From: Streptomyces daqingensis
Lineage (GTDB): Bacteria > Actinomycetota > Actinomycetes > Streptomycetales > Streptomycetaceae
DNA length: 64,000 bases
NCBI RefSeq assembly: GCF_014645895.1
Contig: NZ_BMMP01000009.1
Location: 62,001-126,000 of the forward strand
Reading direction: 5' to 3'
The notes beneath the pieces were generated by a model. It worked only from the letters and a program-made list of their open reading frames with translations. It was not told the origin of the DNA and ran no database searches. The first letter of the stretch is position 1, and the number at the start of each line of letters is the position of its first letter. Below, one piece after another: positions 14,840 to 23,630 of the stretch. Made by a program: the position numbers and the translations under genes.

Positions 14840-15828
14840 ACCATCCATGGCGGCGCGCCGTTGCCGGATCGACCGCGGCTGCCGCACTCCTGCTCAGCGG
14901 ATGCGGTGCCGATGTCGTGACCGACGGAAAGAAGTCCGAGAAGACCACCGTCAAGAGGTGCGGCGAGCCGGTCGAATACACCGTTCCCAAGCGCACCGTC
15001 GCCTATGAAGGCGGCAGCGCCGACAAGCTCTTCAGCCTCGGACTGACCGACCACGTGCACGGCTATGTGATGCCACCGGCGAACCCTCCCGTGAAGGAGT
15101 CGCCGTGGGCGTCCGAATACGCCAAGGTGAAGAAGCTCAGCGACGATCTCCTCAACAAGGAAGTCGTCGTCGACGCAAAGGCCGACTTTGTCGTGGCCGG
15201 CTGGAACTCCGGCTTCAGCGACCAGCGCGGCATCACACCCGAGATACTCGACAAGCTCAAGATCCAGAGCTTCATGCACACAGAGAGCTGCTACAACTAC
15301 CCGAAGCACCCTGAGAAGAAGAAGCCCTTCGAAGCCCTGTACACCGACCTGGAGCGGCTCGGGAAGATATTCAAGGTGGAGGAGAAGGCGAGGAAGGTCG
15401 TCGATGACCTCAAGCGGCGCGAGAAAGCGGTGGAGGCGAAGGCGCCCAAAGGCAGCCCGGTACCGGTCTTCCTCTACGACTCGGGCACGGACCAGCCCTT
15501 CACGGCGGGGGGCCAGGTCCCGCCCGACGACATCATCGGGAAGGCCGGCGGGAAGAACATCTTCTCCAGCCTCGGCCAGCGCTGGACGCAGGTGAACTGG
15601 GAGAGCGTCACCAAGGCCGAGCCCGAGGTCGTCGTCATCCTCGACTACGGTGACAAGCCCGCAAAGAAGAAGATCGAATTCCTCAAGAAGTCACCGCAGA
15701 CGCGGGAGTTGCCCGCCGTGAAGAAGAACAACTTCTTCATCCTCGACTACAACGAGGGAATCAGCGGCCCCCGCAACATCGACGGCCTGGAGAGGTTCGG
15801 AAAGTACTTGCGTGAACTGACGCGCTGA
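14818..15828 (+). CDS. Metal-chelate-binding lipoprotein of the ABC importer
   Basis: A 336-residue substrate-binding protein. It has a short basic N-terminus, a hydrophobic stretch and a lipobox ending LLLSGC (Cys at about residue 29), so it is a membrane-anchored lipoprotein. The body has the class III two-lobe organisation of FepB/BtuF proteins (VAYEGGSADKLFSLGL, later KAEPEVVVILDYG) and is lysine-rich. The ligand is not predictable. Binding-protein gene last in the operon and overlapping the ATPase suggests one mRNA for synthesis, export and re-import. Confidence 0.87.
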   Translation: MPLARPLNHPWRRAVAGSTAAAALLLSGCGADVVTDGKKSEKTTVKRCGEPVEYTVPKRTVAYEGGSADKLFSLGLTDHVHGYVMPPANPPVKESPWASEYAKVKKLSDDLLNKEVVVDAKADFVVAGWNSGFSDQRGITPEILDKLKIQSFMHTESCYNYPKHPEKKKPFEALYTDLERLGKIFKVEEKARKVVDDLKRREKAVEAKAPKGSPVPVFLYDSGTDQPFTAGGQVPPDDIIGKAGGKNIFSSLGQRWTQVNWESVTKAEPEVVVILDYGDKPAKKKIEFLKKSPQTRELPAVKKNNFFILDYNEGISGPRNIDGLERFGKYLRELTR

Positions 15829-15893
15829 CCGTGCATAGAAGCACCGTCATTCTTCGACTGCAGCAAGGCGGCCGACAGGGGCAACCCTGACCA

Positions 15894-15933
15894 GCGACTG
15901 AAGCCGAGTGCATCGACGTGCCGGTTCAGTCGC
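15894..15933 (+). terminator. Hairpin downstream of the metal-uptake operon
   Basis: GCGACTGAA and TTCAGTCGC pair perfectly across a 22-nt loop that can extend the stem by a few G-C pairs. It lies 66 nt after the binding-protein stop codon. There is no T-tract, so it is a candidate only. Confidence 0.4.
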
Positions 15934-16126
15934 GCGGACCGTGACGCGCAGGTGGCGGTCGGCGACGACAGTCCCCGCGAGGGGGCCGGGATCCGGCGGG
16001 GGCTTCGTCGTGCCTTACAGCAGCGGAGGGCAGTAGTGCCGGTGGTGACCGCCCTCCATCGCTGGGGGCGAGTGCTGAGTTCGGAATGAGCACCCCGGGC
16101 TTTTATCAGGGTGGTATCCAGATCGG

Positions 16127-16777
16127 ATGACTGAGGCATTCACCCGCCAGCCCTGTGACGCCGTCCTGTGCGATCTCGACGGTGTGATCCGATTCTTCGA
16201 CCATGCCGAGGTGATTCGCCTTGAGCGCGATGCGGGGTTAACAGCGGGCAGCACGGCCGCAGCGGCGTTCGGCCCGGAGAACGGCACGGCCCTGGTGCTG
16301 GGGCAGATCACCAAGAAGCAGTGGGCGGACTCGATCGCCCGCGCGCTCGCGGAGCGCATTCCTAAGGCCGACGCCCGTGGGTTGGCCGATGCTTTCACCC
16401 AGACCCCGGTCTGGGTGGACCCGATAGCGGTCGCCCTTCTCCGCGAGGCCCGAGAGCACTGCACCGTCGTCCTCGTGACCAACGCAACCACGTGGCTGGA
16501 CGACGATCTTGCTCAACTCGGTATCGCCGACCTGGCGGACGACGTGGTGAACAGTGCCCGTGTCGGCAGTGCCAAGCCGGACGCCCGCATATACGAGATC
16601 GCCGCAGAGCGAGCAAGGGCCACCCCCGATCGCTGCCTCTTCGTGGACGACCGGCAGGCGAACGTAGAGACCGCCGTCAGGCTCGGAATGGCGGGAGTGC
16701 TCTATCGCGATTCCGAGGATCTGCGCGAGTCCCTACGCCGGTTCTGTCCGACTGCGAACCGACACAGCACCGATTGA
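16127..16777 (+). CDS. HAD-superfamily hydrolase
   Basis: A 216-residue HAD hydrolase with all four motifs: DLDGV (nucleophile Asp, about residue 17), VTNAT (about residue 112), the lysine in GSAKPD (about residue 148) and the metal-binding DD in LFVDDRQANVE (about residue 171). The cap is a small helical insertion after motif 1, as in subfamily IA enzymes of the haloacid dehalogenase/epoxide hydrolase type. Substrate unknown. It stands alone between the metal-uptake locus and a VOC protein, without an obvious partner. Confidence 0.85.
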   Translation: MTEAFTRQPCDAVLCDLDGVIRFFDHAEVIRLERDAGLTAGSTAAAAFGPENGTALVLGQITKKQWADSIARALAERIPKADARGLADAFTQTPVWVDPIAVALLREAREHCTVVLVTNATTWLDDDLAQLGIADLADDVVNSARVGSAKPDARIYEIAAERARATPDRCLFVDDRQANVETAVRLGMAGVLYRDSEDLRESLRRFCPTANRHSTD

Positions 16778-16884
16778 GCCAGCTGTACGAGGTTCTGTGT
16801 GAGTGGATGTCGAGACGCCGACGGCGGCTCCGTCCCAGGGGTCTCAGCGGCCGGCAGCGGGCGCACCGAGAAAGGGAGAGCAGC

Positions 16885-17325
16885 ATGGCGATTCAGCGGA
16901 TGGACAACGTCGGCATCGTCGTCGAGGACATGGACGCCGCCGTCGCGTTCTTCGTGGAGCTCGGTATGGAGCTGGAGGGCAGGGCGGAGGTCGAGGGGCC
17001 CTTCGCTGACAAGTGCACCGGGCTGGAGGGCGTTCACTGCGACGTCGCGATGCTCCGCACCCCGGACGGTCACAGCCGGCTCGAACTGGCGAAGTACCTC
17101 AGCCCCGCCGCCGTCAGAACCGGGCCGCGGGACCAGCCGCACAACATCGTGGGCACGCACCGTGTGATGTTCGCCGTCGACGACATCGAGGACACCGTCG
17201 CCCGCCTGCGACCTCACGGCGCCGAACTCCTCGGCGAGGTCGCCCGGTTCGAGGACATCTTTCTGCTCTGCTACGTCCGTGGTCCGGAGGGGATCATCGT
17301 CGGCCTGGCCGAGCAACTGCGCTGA
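16885..17325 (+). CDS. VOC-family (glyoxalase-like) protein
   Basis: A 146-residue protein of the vicinal oxygen chelate superfamily, with the paired beta-alpha-beta-beta-beta modules: RMDNVGIVVEDMDAAVAFFVELG and later HRVMFAVDDIEDTVARLRPHG, ending CYVRGPEGIIVGLAEQL. The typical metal ligands of such proteins (a His or Gln early, Glu late) would be in these strands. The start is the ATG after GAAAGGGAGAG. It may be a lactoylglutathione lyase-like enzyme, a dioxygenase relative or an antibiotic-binding protein; there is no context to decide. Confidence 0.8.
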   Translation: MAIQRMDNVGIVVEDMDAAVAFFVELGMELEGRAEVEGPFADKCTGLEGVHCDVAMLRTPDGHSRLELAKYLSPAAVRTGPRDQPHNIVGTHRVMFAVDDIEDTVARLRPHGAELLGEVARFEDIFLLCYVRGPEGIIVGLAEQLR

Positions 17326-17528
17326 GGGGGAAGGCTCCGCAGCCCTTCGAGGCGAGCGCCGGGCGGGACGCGGAGCTCGTGGCCCTCCGGGCCGGCCGGC
17401 ACGTCGGGGCCGGTGGTTGTTCACGGCGGCGGAGCCGGTTTCCGAACAATGCGCTCCTGAGCTGGAGTTGTCCTGGGCGGCCGAAAGGTGGGCGTCCGGA
17501 CGGGTCATGCACAGGAGAGGGGTCGTCG

Positions 17529-18425
17529 GTGTTCAAGAGGGTTGGTACCGCGGTGGTGGCCGCCGGGCTGGTTCTGGTGTCGGGCGGCTGCGGGGGCGGC
17601 GCGGACGGGAAGGCGGACGCGTCGGGGAAGGCATCGGCTGACGCCACGCCGACCCGGCCGCCGTCGAAGAAGCTGGTGGAGTGGGTCGGCGACATGTGCG
17701 AGTCGACGGCGGAGCTGAAGGCGGTCCGCAAGGAGAGCGCGGCGCAGCTGAAGGAGATCAGGAACCCGGACGAGCACGGTCCGGGCGCCGAAGTCCTCGC
17801 CGTCGGCTACGTCTCGCACACGCCCACGGTCGTGGAGGACGTGGAGCGCGACATGGGGGAGTTCGGCAGCTCGGACGTTCCCAAGGCGGACAGGCTGCTC
17901 GAAGAGTGGCGGAAGAAGCTGAAGCGCGTCGTGTCCGAACTCGACGACGTGTCCCCGGGTGACGCCTTCGACGACGCCGAGGGCAGCGCCGAGGACGTGG
18001 ACGAGCACGTCCAGTCCCTCACGTCCCCCAAGCCGGGCCTTCCCGCGCTGATGAAGAAGGACCCGCAGCTCAAGGCCGCGCACAAGCGTGCGAAGCAGTG
18101 CGCCCCCGGCTGGAAGCCCGAACCGGAGGAGGATGCTCCGGCGCCCGCCTCCACCGGTCCCCTGCCGAAGGCGGCGGACGGCAAGAAGACCAGCGCCTGC
18201 ACGGACGGCGCGTGCGAGATCCTGGTGACCTCGACGGAGAACGTCACCGCCAAGGGGGTGAACGTGCACATCTCCGTCTCGGAGGAGTCCGTCACGTTCA
18301 GTTCGGGCGGCACGATCATGCAGTTGGGCGGCGTCGGAGGCGTGGCCTCGTTCGGGGACGAGGTGGCCGTGACCGTCCTCGCGCACAACAAGGACGGCGC
18401 CGTGCTGAAGTTCGCCGCTCCCTGA
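17529..18425 (+). CDS. Secreted lipoprotein, unknown function
   Basis: A 298-residue protein starting at GTG after AGGAGAGG. The signal peptide VFKRVGTAVVAAGLVLVSGGC ends in a lipobox cysteine followed by a Gly/Ala/Ser-rich linker. The middle part is helical and charged, with two cysteines (WVGDMCESTAEL and AKQCAPGW) that may pair. The C-terminal region, after a Pro/Glu-rich linker, is beta-rich (SACTDGACEILVTSTENVTA) and contains two nearby cysteines. I do not recognise the family; similar lipoproteins are common in Streptomyces. It is convergent with the large STAND gene and shares a bidirectional terminator. Confidence 0.7.
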   Translation: MFKRVGTAVVAAGLVLVSGGCGGGADGKADASGKASADATPTRPPSKKLVEWVGDMCESTAELKAVRKESAAQLKEIRNPDEHGPGAEVLAVGYVSHTPTVVEDVERDMGEFGSSDVPKADRLLEEWRKKLKRVVSELDDVSPGDAFDDAEGSAEDVDEHVQSLTSPKPGLPALMKKDPQLKAAHKRAKQCAPGWKPEPEEDAPAPASTGPLPKAADGKKTSACTDGACEILVTSTENVTAKGVNVHISVSEESVTFSSGGTIMQLGGVGGVASFGDEVAVTVLAHNKDGAVLKFAAP

Positions 18426-18472
18426 GCGCCGCCCCGCCGGCGCCGCCCCGCAGGCCGCCGGACCGGCGTGCG

Positions 18473-18509
18473 GGCGCGGGGCGCGTTTGACGCTCACGCG
18501 CCCCGCGCC
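18473..18509. terminator. Bidirectional terminator between lipoprotein and STAND genes
   Basis: A perfect 14-bp stem (GGCGCGGGGCGCGT and its complement) with a 9-nt loop TTGACGCTC, placed exactly between two convergent stop codons. The G+C-rich stem without a U-tract is typical of Streptomyces terminators. Confidence 0.75.
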
Positions 18510-18511
18510 GG

Positions 18512-21500
18512 TCAGCGCTCCTCGCAGGCCTCCCGGTAGCCGAGTTGCGGCAGGTGCTCGCGCCAGTCGGACCGGTTGAGGACGCCGCCGGTGCGGTCGC
18601 AGACGTAGGACGCCGCGCGGTCCGGGTCCAGGGTCCATACCCGGGCCGTCAGGTCGTAGCTCGTCGAGGTGAGGGTGCCGCCCTTCGGGTTGAACGCGAC
18701 GGAGGTGACGGTGTCGACGTGCCCGGCCAGCTCCTGGCCGTACTGCCCGGCCCTGGCGGGGTCCGCGACGTCCCACAGCCGGACGGTGCTGTCGCCGCCG
18801 CCGGTGGCGAGGGTCTCGCCGTCGGGGGCGAAGTCCAGGCTCCGCACCGCCCCGCGGTGTCCGTCCAGCCGGCTCCCCACCGGGCGTGCCCGGTCGGGCC
18901 GTCGTACGTCCCACAGCCGGATCGTGCGGTCCTCCCCGCCGGTGGCGAGGGTCTCGCCGTCCGGGGCGAAGGCCACGGCGTGGACTGCCCGTTCGTGGCC
19001 GGTGAGGGCGCTGCCCGCGGGGCGTGCCCGGCCGGGCCGCCGTACGTCCCACAGCCGTGCCGTGCCGTCCTCGCTGCCGGTGGCCAGGGTGCGGCCGCCG
19101 CGTGCGAAGTCCGCGGAGACGACGCTGTCCTCATGTCCGCGCAGCGGTTCTCCGAGCTGGCGTGCCCGGTTCGGCCGCCGTACGTCCCACAGCCGCACCG
19201 TGTCGTCGTTCCCGCCGGTCGCGAGTGTGCGGCCGTCGGGGGCGAACGCGACGGTGAGGGCGCCGCCGTCGTGCGCCTTCAGCGGTTCGCCGGCGGGCGT
19301 GGGGTGTTCGGGGTCCGACACGTCCCACAGGCGCACCGTTCCGTCCATCGAGCCGCTGGCCGCCGTGCGGCCGTCGGGGGCGAACGCGACCGCCCGCACG
19401 TCGTCCTCGTGGCCGGTGAGCGTGCCGGCCCGGCGCGGGCGGCCCGGCTCTCGCACGTCCCACAGGCGGACCAGCAGGTCGTCGGTGCTCGCGGTGGCGA
19501 GCGTGCGGCCGTCGGAGGTGTAGGCGACGGAGGTCAGGGGGTTGGTGAAGTCGGTCAGGACGGCCGGCGGCCGGTGCCACAGGCGGACGTCCCGGTCGGC
19601 GCCCGCGGTGGCGAGGGTGCGGCCGTCGTGGCCGAACTCCACTTCCCACACCGCCTCGGTGTGGCCGGTCAGCGGTTCGCCGAGCTGCTGCGGATACGCG
19701 GGGTTGGCCACGTTCCACAGGATCGGGGAGTCGTCCTCGCCGGCGGTGGCCAGCGCCTTCCCGTCGGGGCTGAAGGCGACGGAGAAGACCGCCGAGGTGT
19801 GCGCGGTGAGCGGGTCGCCGAGAGGTTCGAGCCGGTCCGGGTCGGACGCGTCCCACAGCCGTACGGTCTCGTCGTAGCCGGCGCTGGCGAGGGTCTTGCC
19901 GTCTGGGGAGAAGTCCAGCGTCCAGACGGGTTCGGTGTGTTCACGCCGGGGCTTGCCGAGCGGTTCGGCCCCGTCCTCGTCGTAGCGCCACATGCGCACG
20001 GTCTCGTCGTAGCCGGCGGTGGCCAGGGTCTCGCCGTCGGGGGAGAACGCGACGTCCCGGACGCTGTGATGCGCCGATTCGTCGGCCTCGACGGGCTTGC
20101 CCACGGGCTGGGGACGGGCCGGGTCGCGTACGTCCCACAGCCGCAGCGTGGCGTCGTCGCCGGCGGTGGCCAGGACCTTCCCGTCGGGGGAGAAGGCCGC
20201 GGAGACGACGTGCTTCTCGTCGTGGCTCGTCACCGGCCGGCCGGCGGGGCGGGGCCGCTTCCGGTCGCGGACGTCCCAGAGGCGGATCGTGCCGCCGTCA
20301 CCCGTGGCCGCCAGCAGGTGGCCCGAGGGCGAGAAGGCGACCGAGCTGATCCGGCCCGTACGCAGACGAAGCGGCCGGCCCAGGGGGCTGCCCGAGTCCG
20401 CCGGACGGGACGCCTTGCCGCGACGGGCGGCGGTGTCCCACAGCCGGACGGTGCCGTCGTGGCCGCCGCCGGCGAGGGTGCGCCCGTCGGGTGTGTAGGC
20501 GACGGCGCTGACGACGCCGCGGTGGCCGGGCAGCTTCGTCGACAGGACGCGGCCCGCGTCCGAAGCCAGCCGGGTCCGCAGGTCGGGAGTGGAGCGCATG
20601 CGGTAGGCGGCGGTGTCGAGCCGTGCGGCGAGCCCGGCGTGCGTCTCGCGGAGACCGTCCGCCTCGGCTGTGATACGGCCGAAGACGACGTCGTCCCGCT
20701 CGGCCTGCGCGGTGGCCCGCGCCTGCAGGGCGGCGACGGCGGTGCCGCCGGCGAGCAGCCCCAGTGCGGCGAGCACGGCGACGACGGTACGCCGCAGCCG
20801 CACGGCGCGATGCCGTCGGCGGAGCGAGGCTGAGAGGAACTGCCGCTCCAGCGGGGTGAGTTCGGCGCCGCCGGCGTCGTCACCGTCCGCGCGTTGTGCG
20901 GTGCGGTGCGCGGCGTCCCGCGGCATGAAGGCGTCGCGTGCGGCGCTCAGCCGGCTGCCCGCGTACAGCGCGGCGTTCTCGCGGTCGAGCGCCTGCCAGG
21001 TACGCGCCGACTCCGAGAGGGCCCGGTGGACGCGCAGCCGGTCGCGCTCGGCGTCGATCCACGCGCGCAGGCGCGGCCAGGCGTTGATGAGCGCTTCGTG
21101 GGCGAGGTCGACGGTGCCGTCGTCGAAGGTGACGAGCCGGGCGCGGACCAGGCGCTCCAGGACGACACGCGTGTCGGCGGGGTCGCCGAAGTCGAGCTCC
21201 GCGTGCTCGGCGGGGCGGCGCGTGTCGGGCGTGCCCTCGCCCGGGGCGACCAGACGCAGCAGGATGCGGCGGGCGATCTCGGCCTGGGGCGGGGTGAGTT
21301 CGCCGTATACCTGCTCGGCCGTGCGGACGACGGCGCCGTGCAGCCCGCCCGCCGCCTCGTACGCCGACTCGGTGAGGGCCCGGCCGCTGCGGTGGCGCCA
21401 CGTCTCCAGCAGGGCGTGGGACATCATCGGCAGCCCGCCGGGGGCGCCCTCGACCTCGTCCAGCAGGCGGTCGGTGAGGGCGCGTTCGACAATCAGGGAA

Positions 21501-22414
21501 TCCGCGGCGGCCGGGCGGACGATCGCCTCCCGCAGCTCCGCTCGGCTCATGGGCCCGACGAGCAGCGTGGCGTCCTGCAACGCGGCCGTCAGACCGGGGT
21601 GTTCGGCGCAGCGGCCCAGGAAGTCGGCTCGTACGGCGATGACGACGCGCAGCCGGCTGCCGGCGGCGGTGGCGGCGAGGAGGCGGTCCGTGAAGGCGTC
21701 ACGTTCCGCGGGGTCGGAGCAGAGGGTGTACAGCTCCTCGAACTGGTCGACGATCAGCCAGGTGTCGGCGTCGGTGTCCGGCGCCGGCAGCAGCCGTTCG
21801 GCGTGTGTGCGCAGCGGTTCCGCTCCGGGTGTGAGGATGCGTACGGCCGCGGGGGCGGTGCCGCTGTCGCCGCCCTCCCCGTCTCGGGGGGTGCGCAGCC
21901 GGGGGATGAGGCCGGCGCGCAGCAGCGAGGACTTGCCGCTGCCGGAGGGGCCGAAGACGGCGGTGAAGCGGTGCTTGCGGTTGAGCTCGGTGAGCCGTTC
22001 CACGAGCTGGTCGCGGCCGAAGAACAGCGCGGCGTCGTCCGGTTCGTAGCGGGTGAGGCCCCGGTAGGGCGCGCGGGCGGTGTCGTTCTCCGCGCTTCCG
22101 GCGGCCGCTTCGGCCGACGCCTCGCGCCAGAGCCGCTCCCACTCGGCCACGTCGCCGCCGCATGCCTTGACGTAGGCGAGCGCCACCGCGCGGGTCGGCA
22201 GCTGTTTGCCCGCCGCGGCCTGCGACAGGGTGGTCACTCCGTACTTCGCCCGCTCGGCCATCACCCGGTAGGTGGGCCTTCCCGCGGACTCGCGCAGCGC
22301 GCGCAGTCCCGCGGCGAACCGCTGGACCGGTCCTGCGTCCGGATCCAGATCGCCCTCGTTGCGCCCCGGCCCTGGTCGTCCTGACACTGCCCCGCCCCGC
22401 CCCCGTTCCCCCAT
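18512..22414 (-). CDS. nSTAND1 NTPase with HTH and 14 WD40 repeats
   Basis: A 1300-residue signal-transduction NTPase. The N-terminus (about residues 30-95) is an XRE-like helix-turn-helix of the kind fused to actinobacterial STAND proteins. The nSTAND1 domain follows, with a FFGRDQLVERL entry motif, Walker A GPSGSGKSS and Walker B LIVDQFEELYTL. A single hydrophobic helix (VVAVLAALGLLAGGTAVAAL, about residue 560) separates it from fourteen WD40 repeats, enough for two seven-bladed propellers. The propellers presumably sense a protein or ligand and release the NTPase. The later repeats are very alike (AFAPDGETLATGGED), a sign of recent repeat duplication. Confidence 0.88.
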   Translation of the reverse strand: MGERGRGGAVSGRPGPGRNEGDLDPDAGPVQRFAAGLRALRESAGRPTYRVMAERAKYGVTTLSQAAAGKQLPTRAVALAYVKACGGDVAEWERLWREASAEAAAGSAENDTARAPYRGLTRYEPDDAALFFGRDQLVERLTELNRKHRFTAVFGPSGSGKSSLLRAGLIPRLRTPRDGEGGDSGTAPAAVRILTPGAEPLRTHAERLLPAPDTDADTWLIVDQFEELYTLCSDPAERDAFTDRLLAATAAGSRLRVVIAVRADFLGRCAEHPGLTAALQDATLLVGPMSRAELREAIVRPAAADSLIVERALTDRLLDEVEGAPGGLPMMSHALLETWRHRSGRALTESAYEAAGGLHGAVVRTAEQVYGELTPPQAEIARRILLRLVAPGEGTPDTRRPAEHAELDFGDPADTRVVLERLVRARLVTFDDGTVDLAHEALINAWPRLRAWIDAERDRLRVHRALSESARTWQALDRENAALYAGSRLSAARDAFMPRDAAHRTAQRADGDDAGGAELTPLERQFLSASLRRRHRAVRLRRTVVAVLAALGLLAGGTAVAALQARATAQAERDDVVFGRITAEADGLRETHAGLAARLDTAAYRMRSTPDLRTRLASDAGRVLSTKLPGHRGVVSAVAYTPDGRTLAGGGHDGTVRLWDTAARRGKASRPADSGSPLGRPLRLRTGRISSVAFSPSGHLLAATGDGGTIRLWDVRDRKRPRPAGRPVTSHDEKHVVSAAFSPDGKVLATAGDDATLRLWDVRDPARPQPVGKPVEADESAHHSVRDVAFSPDGETLATAGYDETVRMWRYDEDGAEPLGKPRREHTEPVWTLDFSPDGKTLASAGYDETVRLWDASDPDRLEPLGDPLTAHTSAVFSVAFSPDGKALATAGEDDSPILWNVANPAYPQQLGEPLTGHTEAVWEVEFGHDGRTLATAGADRDVRLWHRPPAVLTDFTNPLTSVAYTSDGRTLATASTDDLLVRLWDVREPGRPRRAGTLTGHEDDVRAVAFAPDGRTAASGSMDGTVRLWDVSDPEHPTPAGEPLKAHDGGALTVAFAPDGRTLATGGNDDTVRLWDVRRPNRARQLGEPLRGHEDSVVSADFARGGRTLATGSEDGTARLWDVRRPGRARPAGSALTGHERAVHAVAFAPDGETLATGGEDRTIRLWDVRRPDRARPVGSRLDGHRGAVRSLDFAPDGETLATGGGDSTVRLWDVADPARAGQYGQELAGHVDTVTSVAFNPKGGTLTSTSYDLTARVWTLDPDRAASYVCDRTGGVLNRSDWREHLPQLGYREACEER

Positions 22415-22778
22415 GCCGCTGGGACGTCACCCGGCGTGTCACCCAGCGCGTCTGCCCGGGCGCCCACGGTAGGCACTGACGGGGACGGCTGCAACCGCGG
22501 TCCGGGCCAACCTCGGGCGGCACGCGGGGAGTTCGCCTCGACGTCCTGGAGTTCCGGCCGGGCGGGGCCCGTCCGGCGCCCCTGTCCGTCGCCGTCCTTC
22601 GCCGGCTCTTGCCGCCGCGTTGTTCGGTGCGGGAGGAGGGGCTGCCGAACAAAGACCGGCGGCGGTCGAATGCCTGTGGTGGCCGGACAGGCCACGGCGG
22701 ATCCGGGCCTCGCCATCGGGGGAGGGGCCCGGTCCGCCGTCCTCGCCGCTCTGAGGGGCGGCAGGCTGAAGGGGAGTC
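22415..22778. other. Divergent intergenic region, no gene
   Basis: A 364-bp region between the divergent STAND and GH16-like genes. GC-rich throughout; the sequence TTGTTCGGTGCGG near 22619 and CCGAACAAAG near 22647 form a CCGAACAA/TTGTTCGG inverted pair that could mark an operator. No other feature is seen. Confidence 0.35.
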
Positions 22779-23624
22779 ATGTACGGACGAACTCGCGTAC
22801 GGCGCCTGGCCGTCGGGCTGGGCGCGGTCGCGCTCACGGTGGCGCTGGGGGCAGCGGCGCAGCCCGCCCCGCAGCGTCCGGCGACCGCCGCCGAGCGGTA
22901 CGGGTGGGGCGATCCCCTGCCGGAATGGTCGGACGAGTTCGAGTACGGCTCGGAGTCCGACCCCGCGGTGCCGGACCGCGGCAGGTGGCGCCTCGCGGGC
23001 GGCGGCCCCGGCGAGTGCTGGCCCGGACACGGCGGCAACGGCCGCCGCTGCGAAGAGCGGACGCGCGTCGTCGGCCACGTACTGCGCATGACGGGGCGGG
23101 AGGACGGCGACTCCGGCTGGCTGGCCTCGGCGTACGGCCAGCGCTACGGCCGGTGGGAGGCCCGCGTCCGCTCCCGTGCCACAGCCGCCGACAACGGGCG
23201 GCAGTACCACCCGCTGCTGATCCTGTGGCCGGACTCGAACGAGCACCCTCGGGACGGCGAGTACGACTACCTGGAGAACGGCGCGCCGGGTGAGCAGTGC
23301 GCGGAGGCCTTCCTGCACTATCCGCACTCCGAAGAGGTGCCCGTGCAGCAGGAGTTCGCGCAGAAGTGCGGTGTGGACCTCTCGCAGTGGCACAACGTCG
23401 CCGTCGAGTGGACGCCGGACCACCTGCGCGGATTCGTCGACGGGGAGGAGTGGTTCCGCTTCTCCGGAGGCGCCGGCGAGGACCGCGACTGCATCCAGTG
23501 CGCGCCGTCCATGCACCAGACGATCCAGCTCGACAACTTCCACGGGTCCGGCATGCAGAGCGCCGTCTACGAGGTGGCGTGGGCCCGTGTCTACGACCTG
23601 CCGGACAACGAAAACGCGAGGTGA
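22779..23624 (+). CDS. Secreted GH16-like glycoside hydrolase
   Basis: A 281-residue protein with a signal peptide (RRLAVGLGAVALTVALGAAAQPA, cleavage near residue 28). The mature part is a concanavalin-like beta-sandwich with the GH16 catalytic pattern ExDxxE as GEYDYLENG (about residue 170). Other GH16 blocks are the WSDEFEYG strand, WEARVRSRA and the WHNVAVEWTPDHLRGFVDG strand. Four or more cysteines suggest disulphides. It is expected to cleave beta-1,3- or beta-1,3/1,4-glucans outside the cell, although the metal-binding and substrate loops cannot be judged by eye. A membrane-protein gene follows 6 nt later. Confidence 0.8.
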   Translation: MYGRTRVRRLAVGLGAVALTVALGAAAQPAPQRPATAAERYGWGDPLPEWSDEFEYGSESDPAVPDRGRWRLAGGGPGECWPGHGGNGRRCEERTRVVGHVLRMTGREDGDSGWLASAYGQRYGRWEARVRSRATAADNGRQYHPLLILWPDSNEHPRDGEYDYLENGAPGEQCAEAFLHYPHSEEVPVQQEFAQKCGVDLSQWHNVAVEWTPDHLRGFVDGEEWFRFSGGAGEDRDCIQCAPSMHQTIQLDNFHGSGMQSAVYEVAWARVYDLPDNENAR

Positions 23625-23630
23625 TCTGCC

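Noticed and set aside
18545-20833. Long plus-strand ORFs opposite the STAND gene
   Set aside because: They are antisense shadows of the WD40 repeats; the minus frame has clear domain structure and motif conservation.
18512-22414. Serine/threonine kinase or adenylate cyclase with WD40 repeats
   Set aside because: No kinase or cyclase motifs; the P-loop and LIVDQFEEL block identify an nSTAND1 NTPase.
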